Shown: positions 25,834 to 35,521, counted from the stretch's first letter. The stretch: DNA of 64,000 bases from Chromatiales bacterium (GCA_027076405.1 JALTJN010000515.1:248001-312000), one strand, 5' to 3'. Notes: generated from the sequence alone by a model not told the origin. Translations and numbers: made by a program.

Positions 25834-27909
25834 TTATTGACCTACTGTTGCAACAATACGAATTTGTTTGTCACTTGGAATCTCGTTGTATGACAGTACG
25901 TGTAAGTTTGGAATCGTGTGTCGCACAAATCGCGCTAACATGGTTCTGATTAAACCGGATACCAGAAGCACTGCAGATTGACCCATTGCTTCTTGTTTCT
26001 GAACGCTTTCCTGTAATGCGGTAAATAAACGTTCTGCTAAACCCGGCTCAACACCACCTACTCCGTCTGCCTGTACAGCTTGATGCAACAACTGTTCCAG
26101 ATTTGGATCGAGGGTGATAACAGAGAGTTCAGCCGCCATGCCATTGATTTGTTGGACGATCATACGGCCTAACGAGGTTCGAACAGCTGTGGTTAATTCG
26201 TCAGGATCCTGACTTCTGTTCGCATGTTCTGCCAATGTTTCGGCGATTGTACGGATATCTCGGACAGGAATACCTTCAGCCAAGAGGTTTTGTAATATTT
26301 TTACAATAATGCCCAGGTTCAGCGTATCAGGAACAAGATTCTCTACCAGCTTCGGTGCAGTCTCGGCTAACTTGTCGAGTAAGTGCTGTACTTCTTCATG
26401 ACCTAGTAGCTCATTTGCGTGAGTTTGAAGTAACTGACTTAAATGTGTTGCGATAACCGTATTGGCATCGACAACGGTATAACCTAAAGTCTGTGCCTGA
26501 TCACGTTGTGAACTATCAATCCACTTGGCTTCTAAACCAAAGGCCGGATCCTTGGTTTCAGCGCCGGAAATAGTGCCATATACCTGTCCCGGATTAATCG
26601 CCATATCTTTATCCGGTTGAATATCCGCTTCACCGACACTCACCCCCATTAAAGTAATCCGGTATCCGTTTGGCGGCAGTTCCAGGTTATCCCGAATATG
26701 AACTGCAGGAACAAGAAAGCCCAATTCCTGTGAAAGTTTTTTACGTACCCCTTTAATTCGTGCCATTAACTGGCCACCCTGATCTTTATCGACCATTGGA
26801 ATAAGGCGATAACCTACTTCTAAACCAATCGTATCAACAGGCGTCACATCGTCCCAGCTAAGTTCACGGCTTTCGGGAGTTTGTTCAACCGTTTCAACCG
26901 GTGCTTCTGTGACTTGCGGTTGATCTATTTTCTTTTGAATAAAATAAGCTGCCAGCCCACTTGCAAGCGACAGCATAAGAAAAGCGGTGTGAGGCATGCC
27001 GGGAATAATTCCCATTACCCCTAAAATGCCCGAAGTTACCGCTAATGCTTTTGGGTTTTTAAATAGCTGGCTTAATACCTGTGCACCCATATCCTGTGTA
27101 CTCGAGACACGGGTAACAATAATACCTGCTGCGGTTGAAAGTAATAACGCAGGAATCTGTGCAACCAGTCCATCACCAATAGTTAATAAAACATAGTTTT
27201 TGGCCGCCACTGCAAAGCTTAAATCATGTTGTAAAACACCGATTACCAAGCCGCCTAAAATATTAATAATCAGAATCAAAATACCGGCAACAGCATCACC
27301 TCGAACAAACTTACTGGCACCATCCATCGAACCATAAAACTCTGCTTCTGCACTAATGTCATCTCGACGACGACGTGCTTCATCGGCTTCAATCAGTCCG
27401 GCATTTAAATCTGCATCTATCGCCATTTGTTTACCCGGCATGGCGTCCAGAGTAAAACGTGCACTTACTTCTGAAATACGAGTTGCGCCTTTAGTGATGA
27501 CAACAAAATTAATAATCACCAGAATAGCGAAAACAATAATACCTACCGCATAATTACCACCAATAACAAATTCACCAAACGCTTTAATAACCTGACCGGC
27601 AGCATCACTGCCGGTATGTCCTTCAAGTAAAACAACACGGGTTGATGCAACATTTAATGCCAGCCGTAATAAGGTAGTAACAAGCAAAATGGTTGGAAAT
27701 AATGAAAAATCCAGAGGACGTAAACTATAAACACTGACAAGCAAAACAACCAAAGCGAGAGAAATATTAAAGCTAAAAAACACATCCAGCATGAATGGCG
27801 CCAGAGGTACGACAATCATTGCCATCATGACCATTAATAATAATGGTGCCCCCAAACCACTTCGGCTAGCGGATTTCATATTATCTAAAAAAGCTACTTG
27901 TTCTGCCAC
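25834..27909 (-). CDS. flhA: Flagellar type III export gate protein FlhA
   Basis: The product is 691 residues, the usual FlhA length. The N-terminal half has eight hydrophobic segments and the family motif around TKGATRISEVSARFTLDAMP, with the conserved GKQMAIDADLNAG. The cytoplasmic C-terminal domain (about 340 on) docks chaperone-substrate complexes. FlhA is the core of the export gate and uses proton motive force. It starts 24 nt after the flhB stop, with flhF next. Confidence 0.97.
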   Translation of the reverse strand: MAEQVAFLDNMKSASRSGLGAPLLLMVMMAMIVVPLAPFMLDVFFSFNISLALVVLLVSVYSLRPLDFSLFPTILLVTTLLRLALNVASTRVVLLEGHTGSDAAGQVIKAFGEFVIGGNYAVGIIVFAILVIINFVVITKGATRISEVSARFTLDAMPGKQMAIDADLNAGLIEADEARRRRDDISAEAEFYGSMDGASKFVRGDAVAGILILIINILGGLVIGVLQHDLSFAVAAKNYVLLTIGDGLVAQIPALLLSTAAGIIVTRVSSTQDMGAQVLSQLFKNPKALAVTSGILGVMGIIPGMPHTAFLMLSLASGLAAYFIQKKIDQPQVTEAPVETVEQTPESRELSWDDVTPVDTIGLEVGYRLIPMVDKDQGGQLMARIKGVRKKLSQELGFLVPAVHIRDNLELPPNGYRITLMGVSVGEADIQPDKDMAINPGQVYGTISGAETKDPAFGLEAKWIDSSQRDQAQTLGYTVVDANTVIATHLSQLLQTHANELLGHEEVQHLLDKLAETAPKLVENLVPDTLNLGIIVKILQNLLAEGIPVRDIRTIAETLAEHANRSQDPDELTTAVRTSLGRMIVQQINGMAAELSVITLDPNLEQLLHQAVQADGVGGVEPGLAERLFTALQESVQKQEAMGQSAVLLVSGLIRTMLARFVRHTIPNLHVLSYNEIPSDKQIRIVATVGQ

Positions 27910-27933
27910 GTGACTTACCTTTCAAAAAATAAT

Positions 27934-29070
27934 TTATTTATCAAACTTCATGTCTTCAGGAATAGGAAGATCATTGAGTTTGTGTTCTTTTTTACGTTTA
28001 TGCCAATTACGATCTGTACGTAGTTTAAAGATGTATGCCAATACCTGAGCAACTGCCAGATACAATGCTGCTGGAATTTCTTCATCAATTTCAGTGGTGT
28101 GATGTAATGCACGAGCTAATGGTGGCGCTTGCAAGATAGGCACTTCGTGTTCACGTGCAATCATTCTGATTTGCATAGCAATAATATCAACACCTTTGGC
28201 GACAACAACTGGCGCAGCCATATTCTCCTGATCATATTTAACCGCAACAGAATAATGTTCCGGGTTAGTGATAATGACATCAGCCTTAGGTACTTCTGCC
28301 ATCATGCGGCGTTGTGCTATTTCACGCTGGGTATTTTTAATTCGCCCTTTAACATCCGGGTTACCTTCCGTATCTTTATTTTCATCTTTAATTTCCTGGA
28401 AGGTCATTTTCAACTGTTGTGTATAATCATAAATCTGGAACGGCACATCGATTAACGCGATCAAAACCAAAGCTGAGGCACTTGCAAGAAACGACCAAAT
28501 CAACATATTTGCCATATGAGGAAAAGCCTGTACCAGAGGCTCACTGCCTAACCCAAGATACACGTCAATTTGCGAGTACAAGAATAAGATAGCTGTTGTA
28601 CCGATGATAAGAAATTTAATTAATGCTTTTATTAATTCTACAAAGCCCTTTTTCGAAAAGACTCGTCCCATACCGGTGACCGGATTTAACTTATCCCATT
28701 TAAAAGAGAGCGTCTGAGTACTAAAAGTAATTCCCCCCATCATTAAGGGACCGGCGATAGCGGCAAGTGTCATCAAGGCAAAGAATGGTGCGATATAAAT
28801 TAACGCATCAATGATTGCGCTTTCCAGCATCACAGGCATGGCAGTTATATCAAAAATATTTTCACGACTAATATTAAGATGACGACGAAACAAACCGATG
28901 AAGTTATTCGCAATACTTGGTCCAATGAACAAAATGCTGGTTCCTGCCATTAACATCATCAACATGGTATTTAATTCACGCGATGTTGGTACCTGCCCTT
29001 TTTCTCTGGCTTGTTGTATTCGCCTCGGAGTGGGTTGTTCGGTACGTTCCTGACCGGTATCTTCTGCCAT
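27934..29070 (-). CDS. flhB: Flagellar export switch protein FlhB
   Basis: The product is 378 residues. The start is typical (QERTEQPTPRRIQQAREKGQVPTSRE). Four membrane segments follow, then the cytoplasmic domain with the self-cleavage site written NPEH (IITNPEHYSVAVKYD) instead of NPTH. Cleavage occurs between Asn and Pro, both present, so autoproteolysis is still expected. The C-terminus (KKEHKLNDLPIPEDMKFDK) is normal for gammaproteobacterial FlhB. FlhB switches export from rod-hook to filament substrates. Its start overlaps the fliR stop by 1 nt. Confidence 0.96.
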   Translation of the reverse strand: MAEDTGQERTEQPTPRRIQQAREKGQVPTSRELNTMLMMLMAGTSILFIGPSIANNFIGLFRRHLNISRENIFDITAMPVMLESAIIDALIYIAPFFALMTLAAIAGPLMMGGITFSTQTLSFKWDKLNPVTGMGRVFSKKGFVELIKALIKFLIIGTTAILFLYSQIDVYLGLGSEPLVQAFPHMANMLIWSFLASASALVLIALIDVPFQIYDYTQQLKMTFQEIKDENKDTEGNPDVKGRIKNTQREIAQRRMMAEVPKADVIITNPEHYSVAVKYDQENMAAPVVVAKGVDIIAMQIRMIAREHEVPILQAPPLARALHHTTEIDEEIPAALYLAVAQVLAYIFKLRTDRNWHKRKKEHKLNDLPIPEDMKFDK

Positions 29071-29843
29071 TATTTAATACCTAATATGTTTTGTATTAAA
29101 TGATAAACTTCACTGAATAGAGAAATTGATTTTGGTGAAATATTGGGTAATGTCACCATGACCAAACTAAACCCTAATAACATCGTAATCGGAAAACCAA
29201 TCGCAAAAATATTTAACTGTGGTGCTGAACGTGTCATCACGCCAAAAGCCAGGTTAACAACCAGCAAAGAGGCAATAGCAGGAAGAGCAATGGCCATACC
29301 TCCTGCAAAGATATTCCCTCCCCACTTTACAATTTGCATAAAGTCGTCCGCAACTAAACCTTGTGCAGAAATAGGCATCGTTTTAAAGCTCTCGGCAAGC
29401 ACTTCAAGCAAAACTAAATGACCATTAATCGCAAGATAAACCAGCATGACAAAAATAATATAGAACTGACTCAATACCGGTGATTGCTGGCCATTTTGCG
29501 GATCAACCATTAAAGAAAACCCCAGTCCCATTTGCATGGCAACGATCTGGCCACCTGTTATCACCGCACTAAATACAAGTTGAACAGCAAAACCGATAAT
29601 TAATCCAATAAGTATTTGTTGGGCGATAATTAGAATAGCGAGAGGCGTAAACACATCAACTTCTGGCACAGGTAAAATAGGAACAAGCACTGATGTAATT
29701 GCAAGCGACGTCATAACTTTGACTTTAGTCGGTACACTACGGGTACCATAAACGGGTGCTGCCGCAACCATTGCTGACACTCTGAACAATGGCCAAAGAT
29801 ATGCACCAATAAGTGCAGTGATTTCTGTGGCAGATATAATCAC
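29070..29843 (-). CDS. fliR: Flagellar export protein FliR
   Basis: This 257-residue inner-membrane protein has six hydrophobic segments. Conserved parts include LWPLFRVSAMVAAAPVYGTR near the N-terminus, GQIVAMQMGLGFSLMVDPQ in the middle and QLNIFAIGFPITMLLGFSL near the end. FliR forms the export pore with FliP and FliQ. It lies 2 nt after fliQ and overlaps flhB by 1 nt. Confidence 0.96.
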   Translation of the reverse strand: MIISATEITALIGAYLWPLFRVSAMVAAAPVYGTRSVPTKVKVMTSLAITSVLVPILPVPEVDVFTPLAILIIAQQILIGLIIGFAVQLVFSAVITGGQIVAMQMGLGFSLMVDPQNGQQSPVLSQFYIIFVMLVYLAINGHLVLLEVLAESFKTMPISAQGLVADDFMQIVKWGGNIFAGGMAIALPAIASLLVVNLAFGVMTRSAPQLNIFAIGFPITMLLGFSLVMVTLPNISPKSISLFSEVYHLIQNILGIK

Positions 29844-29845
29844 TT

Positions 29846-30115
29846 TTAACCTACAATATATGGAATATCATGAATCAGCTGTAAGGTATAATCCATTATT
29901 AATCGTAGCATCCATGGCCCGGCTAACATTAAAGTAAAAAGCGTAATAATTAATTTCGGTATAAAACTTAATGTCATTTCGTTAATTTGTGTCGCAGCCT
30001 GAAACATACTCACCATTAAACCAACAACAAGTGCAGGAATAAGAATAACCAGCGTCAACATTAACAATACATGCAGGGCATTTTGAAAAATTGTTAGCAC
30101 ATCTTCAGGACTCAT
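29846..30115 (-). CDS. fliQ: Flagellar export protein FliQ
   Basis: This 89-residue protein has two membrane helices (ALHVLLMLTLVILIPALVVG and ITLFTLMLAGPWMLRLIMDY) joined by the conserved FQAATQINEMTLSFIPK loop. It is a subunit of the FliPQR export pore. It lies between fliP (11 nt) and fliR (2 nt). Size and motifs are standard. Confidence 0.96.
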   Translation of the reverse strand: MSPEDVLTIFQNALHVLLMLTLVILIPALVVGLMVSMFQAATQINEMTLSFIPKLIITLFTLMLAGPWMLRLIMDYTLQLIHDIPYIVG

Positions 30116-30126
30116 TTCTTTTCCCC

Positions 30127-30888
30127 TTACACATAAAAACTGGAAGCCAAAGTACCAATAATTAAATTCCAGCCATCAACCAACACAAACAACATTATTT
30201 TGAAAGGCAAAGACACCACCATAGGCGAGAGCATTACCATACCCATCGACATCAATACACTGGCGACTACAAGATCAATAATTAAAAAAGGTATAAATAA
30301 CAAGAAACCAATTTGAAAAGCTGTTTTCAATTCACTGGTAACAAAAGCCGGGACTAAAATAGAGAAAGGGACATCTGCCTGTGAATTGAATTTTTCATGC
30401 CCCGCGATTTGTGAAAAAGTTAAAATATCCGTTTCTCGCGTTTGACCAAACATAAAATGCCGTAAAGGTTTTCCTGCAGCAACTGCTGCATCTTGCAATG
30501 TCATTTTTTCAGAAAGATAAGGTTGTAAGGCTTCATTATTAATACGATCAAAAACGGGAGCCATGATAAAAAAGGTCAGAAACAAAGATAAGCCGATCAG
30601 CGTTTGTGATGAAGGTGCCTGCATAAGGCCAAGCGCTTGACGCATAATGGATAGTACAATAATAATTCGTGTAAACGAGGTCATCATCATTAACGCTGCT
30701 GGCAAGAATGTTAACACCGTCATCAGTATTAAAATTTGAATACTTACGGTATAGGACTGCTCTCCATTAGCGGCGGTTTTAATGGTAATAGCCTGTAAGC
30801 CGACTTCAGCAAACACACTTTGTAGTGGAGCCAAACCAATCGATATTATGGCAATAAAATAAACGAGAGTTTTTAACTTAAACTTCAT
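30127..30888 (-). CDS. fliP: Flagellar export protein FliP
   Basis: The product is 253 residues with an N-terminal signal peptide ending near QSVFAE, as usual for FliP. The mature protein has [20 protein letters not shown], the conserved [18 protein letters not shown] and [19 protein letters not shown], and ends in [17 protein letters not shown]. It builds the export pore with FliQ and FliR. Its start overlaps the fliO stop by 4 nt and fliQ follows 11 nt after its own stop. Confidence 0.97.
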   Translation of the reverse strand: MKFKLKTLVYFIAIISIGLAPLQSVFAEVGLQAITIKTAANGEQSYTVSIQILILMTVLTFLPAALMMMTSFTRIIIVLSIMRQALGLMQAPSSQTLIGLSLFLTFFIMAPVFDRINNEALQPYLSEKMTLQDAAVAAGKPLRHFMFGQTRETDILTFSQIAGHEKFNSQADVPFSILVPAFVTSELKTAFQIGFLLFIPFLIIDLVVASVLMSMGMVMLSPMVVSLPFKIMLFVLVDGWNLIIGTLASSFYV

Positions 30889-31325
30889 ACCTTGCTCCGG
30901 TTTTTAATCGCAGCATGTAATTTTTCAGCAAAACCGGAAGAAACTTTTGTAGTTTGATTTGCATTGTCTTGCGTTGCAATCGGTTCATCCATAACATGTA
31001 ATGTACGAATTTCACCAGGAGCAACTCCAACTAATAACTGTGTATCACCAGCCTGAACCAGAACAATACGTTCACGTTGTCCAACTGATACTCCTCCAAG
31101 GACTTTCAGGTTTCCTGCAGTGACGCCGTTTAAATTCCCCATACGACGCATGAACCACGCCATACCAAAAACCAGGGCAACGACAACCAGTAAACCAAAA
31201 AACATTTGTAAATAATTACCAACACCAATTGGTTCGCTTGTAAGAGAAGTAATTACTTTTTTCTCGCTTGCTGCATAAGAATATTGTGCAGTCAAAAACA
31301 AAAATAAAGTAGTTAGAGTACGCAT
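30885..31325 (-). CDS. fliO: Flagellar export assembly protein FliO
   Basis: The product is 146 residues with an N-terminal signal-like segment ([15 protein letters not shown]), one membrane helix ([19 protein letters not shown]) and the FliO domain: [19 protein letters not shown] and [19 protein letters not shown]. It is an accessory for FliP pore assembly. It lies between fliN and fliP. FliO is poorly conserved, so motif and position together make the call. Confidence 0.93.
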   Translation of the reverse strand: MRTLTTLFLFLTAQYSYAASEKKVITSLTSEPIGVGNYLQMFFGLLVVVALVFGMAWFMRRMGNLNGVTAGNLKVLGGVSVGQRERIVLVQAGDTQLLVGVAPGEIRTLHVMDEPIATQDNANQTTKVSSGFAEKLHAAIKNRSKV

Positions 31326-31337
31326 AAAAGAATCCTG

Positions 31338-31763
31338 TTATTTTAATTTTTTTACTCGTTCAGCCGGACTAATAATATCTGTTAGTCGAATACCAAACTT
31401 TTCATTAACAACAACGACTTCACCATGCGCAATTAGTGTTCCATTCACAACAACATCCAATGGTTCACCGGCCATACGATCAAGCTCAACAACAGACCCC
31501 TGATTAAGTTGTAATAAATTACGTATATTAATTTTTGTGCTTCCAATTTCCATGGAGATTGTGACCGGAATGTCTAATATCACATCCAGATTCACATCAT
31601 CTCCAGCAGAAGAGTTTGAAGAATTTTCTATCTTTTCCAGAGGAACGTTTTTAGCCTCTGCAGCAGAATCTGTAGCAGAGTCATCCATTGGTGTACCTGC
31701 TTCCTCCATTGCTGCAGCCCAATCATCCATTGAATCGTCCTTATCATCACTCATGATGCTCAC
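31338..31763 (-). CDS. fliN: Flagellar motor switch protein FliN
   Basis: The product is 141 residues. The N-terminal 50 are acidic (DDKDDSMDDWAAAMEEAG) and variable. The C-terminal SpoA domain has LDVILDIPVTISMEIGSTKI, LLQLNQGSVVELDRMAGEPL and GEVVVVNEKFGIRLTDII. It is part of the rotor C-ring. Its ATG lies inside the end of fliM (17 nt overlap), with GGTGAG upstream serving as ribosome site; a second ATG is 3 codons in. Confidence 0.96.
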   Translation of the reverse strand: MSIMSDDKDDSMDDWAAAMEEAGTPMDDSATDSAAEAKNVPLEKIENSSNSSAGDDVNLDVILDIPVTISMEIGSTKINIRNLLQLNQGSVVELDRMAGEPLDVVVNGTLIAHGEVVVVNEKFGIRLTDIISPAERVKKLK

Positions 31764-32784
31764 CTTCTTTTTTAATATTTGTTGTACTTAAAACTGCCAG
31801 CTCTTTATCAAACTTATGATCAACAGCTTCAACAATTTTTATTGCTTTACTACCTCTGGACTCGCCGACCTTGCCTCGCAGCACAGGAATATCTTCTGCT
31901 GTTAAGGTCACGAGATCTGGCATATTAATTGGCAAAATATCTCCTTCCTTGAGATTAAGCACATCAATAAGAGGTAATTCTATTTCAGTCAAATTACATG
32001 AAAGTTCCACTTTCGCTAATTTAATTTCTTCACGTAATGAAATGACCCAACGTTCATCCTTATCTGCAATATCACTTGCAATGCCGGCATCAAGTAAATC
32101 ACGTATTGGCTCAACCATTGAGTAAGGAATGGTGACTTGAAAATCACCTCCTCCACCATCCAGTTCAACATGAAAGGTCGATACAACAACCACTTCAGTC
32201 GGACTAACGATATTGGCAAATTGCGGATTAACTTCCATACTATTAAATTCAAAATTCACGTGCATAACCGGCTTCCATGCATTTTCGAGATCTCTAAACG
32301 CATCTGTTAAAACAATATTAATGACACGCTGCTCGGTTGCAGAAAAGTCTCGACCTTCAATTTTTGCATGACGACCTACACCACCGTAATAATTATCAAC
32401 CAATATAAAAACCAGCTTTGGATCAAATACACATAAAGCTGAACCCCGTAGAGGATGTATTTTGACAATATTTAAACTGGTAGGAACATACATACTATGA
32501 ACATATTCGGAAAACTTAACCATCTGTACGCCACTAACAGAAATTTCTGCTGAACGGCGTAGCATATTGAACAAACTGATTCGGAAGCTTCTGGCAAATC
32601 GTTCATTGATCATTTCAAGAGTCGGCATACGCCCGCGAACAATGCGATCGTGAGATGCAAAATCAAATTCGCGGGCGACACCGTCTTGTAATTCAAGATC
32701 GTTTTCTGTTTCTACATCACCATCATCAACGCCATGTAAAAGAGCATCAATTTCATCTTGTGATAGTAGTTCGCTTGCTGACAT
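31747..32784 (-). CDS. fliM: Flagellar motor switch protein FliM
   Basis: The product is 345 residues. The N-terminal CheY-P binding peptide is LLSQDEIDALLHGVDDGD. The middle domain has INERFARSFRISLFNMLRR, the GGxG loop (NYYGGVGRHAKIEGRDFSA) and TEQRVINIVLTDAF. The SpoA domain is C-terminal (LPLIDVLNLKEGDILPINMP). FliM links CheY-P to rotor switching. It lies 9 nt after fliL and overlaps fliN. Confidence 0.97.
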   Translation of the reverse strand: MSASELLSQDEIDALLHGVDDGDVETENDLELQDGVAREFDFASHDRIVRGRMPTLEMINERFARSFRISLFNMLRRSAEISVSGVQMVKFSEYVHSMYVPTSLNIVKIHPLRGSALCVFDPKLVFILVDNYYGGVGRHAKIEGRDFSATEQRVINIVLTDAFRDLENAWKPVMHVNFEFNSMEVNPQFANIVSPTEVVVVSTFHVELDGGGGDFQVTIPYSMVEPIRDLLDAGIASDIADKDERWVISLREEIKLAKVELSCNLTEIELPLIDVLNLKEGDILPINMPDLVTLTAEDIPVLRGKVGESRGSKAIKIVEAVDHKFDKELAVLSTTNIKKEGEHHE

Positions 32785-32793
32785 TTTTATTCC

Positions 32794-33384
32794 TTACTGC
32801 ATAATAAAACTGGTGAAATAAACATTCTCGATAGGACCATCTATTTTTTCATCTTCCGAACCGGAATCGTTACCATGCTCATCGCCATGCTTTTTAGCTG
32901 AGCCATGCTCGGCTTTTTTGTTTGATGAGCCATGACTGGCAGCAACCACGACCTTATTAATAGTATTTAACAACTTCTTTTGTAAAGCTTCTTTACCCTG
33001 TCGATCTTTAAGATCATCATATTTCACACTACTTAGAACGACCAGGATGTCATTTCGTATGACAGGCCGATAAGTATTAACAATTTTTAAAGCCGCTTCA
33101 TCTCGCGTTGCTATTTGTAAATCAACTTGTAAATAACGTACTTTTGATTGCGGACCAAAATTAACAATAAACTCCGGCACCATGGTTAAGTATTTAAGCG
33201 GCCCCAGTACCGGCTCCGCCTTTTCAGCAGAATGTGACGAAGAAGCATCGTCTTTGCCTAAAAACAACCAGGCACCTACGCCTCCAACCACCAACACAAG
33301 CACTATCAGAACAATCACCAAGATCATCATCATCTTGCTGCCTTTCTTCTGGTTTACATCAAGTTCAAGTTCTTCTTCAGCCAT
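32794..33384 (-). CDS. fliL: Flagellar basal-body protein FliL with a His/Lys-rich insert
   Basis: The product is 196 residues: a short cytoplasmic start, one membrane helix (MMILVIVLIVLVLVVGGVGA), then the FliL domain (VRYLQVDLQIATRD, YRPVIRNDILVVLSS, LKDRQGKEALQKKLLNTIN). The family ends in a strand VYFTSFIMQ. Here a polar segment of about 35 residues (near 150-185: SSNKKAEHGSAKKHGDEHGN and onward) is placed just before it. FliL strengthens stators, so a periplasmic charged insert may matter for motor function. It is the first gene of the export-switch run, behind a sigma-54-type promoter. Confidence 0.95.
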   Translation of the reverse strand: MAEEELELDVNQKKGSKMMMILVIVLIVLVLVVGGVGAWLFLGKDDASSSHSAEKAEPVLGPLKYLTMVPEFIVNFGPQSKVRYLQVDLQIATRDEAALKIVNTYRPVIRNDILVVLSSVKYDDLKDRQGKEALQKKLLNTINKVVVAASHGSSNKKAEHGSAKKHGDEHGNDSGSEDEKIDGPIENVYFTSFIMQ

Positions 33385-33432
33385 TATGGTTACATTCCTA
33401 TTCTTGGGGCTTTAACCTTTTCATTACTGTAG

Positions 33433-33448
33433 TGCAAAACGCATACCA
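33433..33448 (-). promoter_or_regulatory. Sigma-54-type promoter ahead of fliL
   Basis: The minus strand reads TGGTATGCGTTTTGCA, which has the GG-N10-GC spacing that defines the -24/-12 element (consensus TGGCAC-N5-TTGCA). The -12 half is perfect and the -24 half matches at TGG only. It ends 48 nt before the fliL start. Middle flagellar genes of Pseudomonas and Vibrio are sigma-54 dependent through FleQ/FlrC, which fits. Confidence 0.65.
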
Positions 33449-33615
33449 GAAAACAAAAGACCCATTAAAGCCAGTTAAAACAATAAGTTAAGACGCGTAA
33501 TTCAATAAACGCCAATGATTTGACGAAATTTCAGGGGGATGAGATGACAAATTCATGACCCTATAAAAATCTGTGTTCAAAAAACGACCAAAATCAACAC
33601 AATAATGATGTCGAT

Positions 33616-34161
33616 TTACATTTTGAAGAGATGCTCACGATAATGACGTAACTCATTAATAGAATCACGAGTATCATCAAGAGCAAGATGGGCACCGGAT
33701 TTCACTACCCCTTTTGCCACATCGGGAGCCCACCGTTTAGCAAGTTCTTTTAACGAACTCACATCCAGGTTTCTATACAAAAAATAATCCTCAAGTTCTG
33801 GCATTAGACGCGCCATAAAGCGGCGATCCTGACAAATGCTGTTACCACACATCGGTGAAGCACCTTTAGGAACATATTGACGCAAAAATTCTAAGGTTTG
33901 CTGCTCCGCATCACTCACAGTCAATGTGCTCTTTTTTACTCGTTCAGTCAGCCCAGATTTGCCATGTTGATTGGTATTCCACTCATCCATACCATTCATT
34001 ATTTCATCGCTTTGATGAATAGCTAGCATGGGACCTTCCCCCAACTCGTTAAGATTACTATCTGTCACAATCGTAGCGATTTCGATAATGACATCATTTT
34101 GTGTATCTAAACCGGTCATTTCGAGATCTATCCAAATTAAATTTGTTTCATTTTGACTCAT
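33616..34161 (-). CDS. orn: Oligoribonuclease
   Basis: This 181-residue DEDDh 3'-5' exoribonuclease degrades di- to pentanucleotides, including pGpG from cyclic-di-GMP breakdown. It shows [12 protein letters not shown] (first DxE), [19 protein letters not shown] (second Asp) and the [11 protein letters not shown] ending (His and last Asp). It is diverged from the M48 protease gene and lies 231 nt upstream of fliL on the same strand. It is nearly exclusive to proteobacteria and actinobacteria and normal in size. Confidence 0.97.
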   Translation of the reverse strand: MSQNETNLIWIDLEMTGLDTQNDVIIEIATIVTDSNLNELGEGPMLAIHQSDEIMNGMDEWNTNQHGKSGLTERVKKSTLTVSDAEQQTLEFLRQYVPKGASPMCGNSICQDRRFMARLMPELEDYFLYRNLDVSSLKELAKRWAPDVAKGVVKSGAHLALDDTRDSINELRHYREHLFKM

Positions 34162-34236
34162 AAAATTACCTTTAATATTTATACTTGCTAATCATTCTAG
34201 CAAACGCTAACCTGCCTGCCGATCTTAATTTAATGA

Positions 34237-34242
34237 TATAAT
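34237..34242 (+). promoter_or_regulatory. -10 box abutting the M48 protease start
   Basis: A perfect TATAAT ends right before an ATG at 34243. If used, transcription would begin near 34249-34251, placing the ATG at 34252 at the very 5' end of the mRNA. No good -35 is seen at 16-18 nt upstream, so this is tentative. Confidence 0.35.
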
Positions 34243-34251
34243 ATGGTTATT

Positions 34252-35496
34252 ATGGAAACGTTTAGCATTTTATTTATACTCGCACTTATACTCTCGTTAG
34301 CCGTCCAGCTTTGGCTATCTAATCGTCAGACAAAAATGATTCAGGCTCATCGAGCAGCCGTTCCCGAAGACTTTGCAGAACAGATAACATTAGAGCAGCA
34401 CCAGAAAGCGGCTGATTATTCAGTCGCTAAATTGAAAGTCAATAAAATCGAGCTGATGTATGGCGCACTCTTATTACTTGGCTGGACTCTCGGTGGTGGA
34501 CTCGATTATATCGACAACATTATTCGTAGTTATCAGTATGGTGCTATAGTCACTGGACTTGCTGTGATATTTAGCATCATGCTGATATCAGCCATCATTG
34601 ATATGCCATTTACTCTGTATCGTACATTCAAGATTGAACAGCGATTTGGTTTTAATCGTATGACAGCGTCTCAGTTTATTAAAGATATGCTGATGCAAGT
34701 TGTACTCACCCTTGTACTCGCAGTACCTCTCGTTGCAGGTATCTTATGGTTAATGCAGGATGCTTCACCACTCTGGTGGGTATATGTCTGGGCAGTCTTG
34801 CTCAGCTTTGGCTTGTTAATCTCATGGATTTTTCCAACATTTATCGCTCCCCTTTTTAATAAATTCATGCCGCTGGATAATGCAGAGTTGAAAAAACGCA
34901 TCACCGCATTGATGGATCGTTGCGGTTTTGCAAGTAATGGTATTTTTGTTATGGACGGCTCAAAACGCTCAAGTCATGGCAATGCCTATTTTACCGGTCT
35001 GGGTAAAAATAAACGGATTGTCTTTTTTGATACCCTGCTGGAGACGCTCGATGCCGATGAAGTAGAAGCGGTATTAGCGCATGAGCTTGGGCATTTTAAA
35101 CACCACCACGTTCGGAAAGGATTGATAGTCAATGCGCTTATGATGTTTGCCGGTCTGGCTATTCTGGCATGGCTAATCAAACAGGAAGCTTTTTATCATG
35201 CACTAGGGGTAAGCCAGCCGTCGACATATATGGCACTCATTTTATTTAGCATGGTTATGCCATTGCTGAGTATTTACCTGCAACCTATTATGTCTTCGCT
35301 AAGCCGCAAACATGAATTTGAAGCAGATGATTTTGCTGCACAGCAAAGCAAACCACAAACGCTGATAAAGGCACTGGTAAAATTATACCGTGACAATGCC
35401 AATACCCTGACTCCTGATCATTTGTATTCGGCTTTTCATGACACACATCCACCCGCTCCCGTGCGCATCGCCCATTTATCAGCTAAAATAAGCTAA
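34252..35496 (+). CDS. M48 membrane metalloprotease, Ste24/CAAX-protease-1-like
   Basis: The product is 414 residues from the ATG at 34252; the frame opens 3 codons earlier at 34243. Seven or so hydrophobic segments surround the zinc site AHELGHFKHHHV (HExxH), and the third ligand is likely in KHEFEADDFAAQ. It resembles Ste24 peptidases, which cut hydrophobic or misfolded membrane proteins; bacterial versions do not process CAAX proteins. A TATAAT box at 34237-34242 touches the upper ATG, so the lower one is preferred. No clear ribosome site precedes either. The cytochrome c gene follows at 25 nt. Confidence 0.92.
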   Translation: METFSILFILALILSLAVQLWLSNRQTKMIQAHRAAVPEDFAEQITLEQHQKAADYSVAKLKVNKIELMYGALLLLGWTLGGGLDYIDNIIRSYQYGAIVTGLAVIFSIMLISAIIDMPFTLYRTFKIEQRFGFNRMTASQFIKDMLMQVVLTLVLAVPLVAGILWLMQDASPLWWVYVWAVLLSFGLLISWIFPTFIAPLFNKFMPLDNAELKKRITALMDRCGFASNGIFVMDGSKRSSHGNAYFTGLGKNKRIVFFDTLLETLDADEVEAVLAHELGHFKHHHVRKGLIVNALMMFAGLAILAWLIKQEAFYHALGVSQPSTYMALILFSMVMPLLSIYLQPIMSSLSRKHEFEADDFAAQQSKPQTLIKALVKLYRDNANTLTPDHLYSAFHDTHPPAPVRIAHLSAKIS

Positions 35497-35521
35497 AAGA
35501 AAATTAAGGATACCTTAAAAT

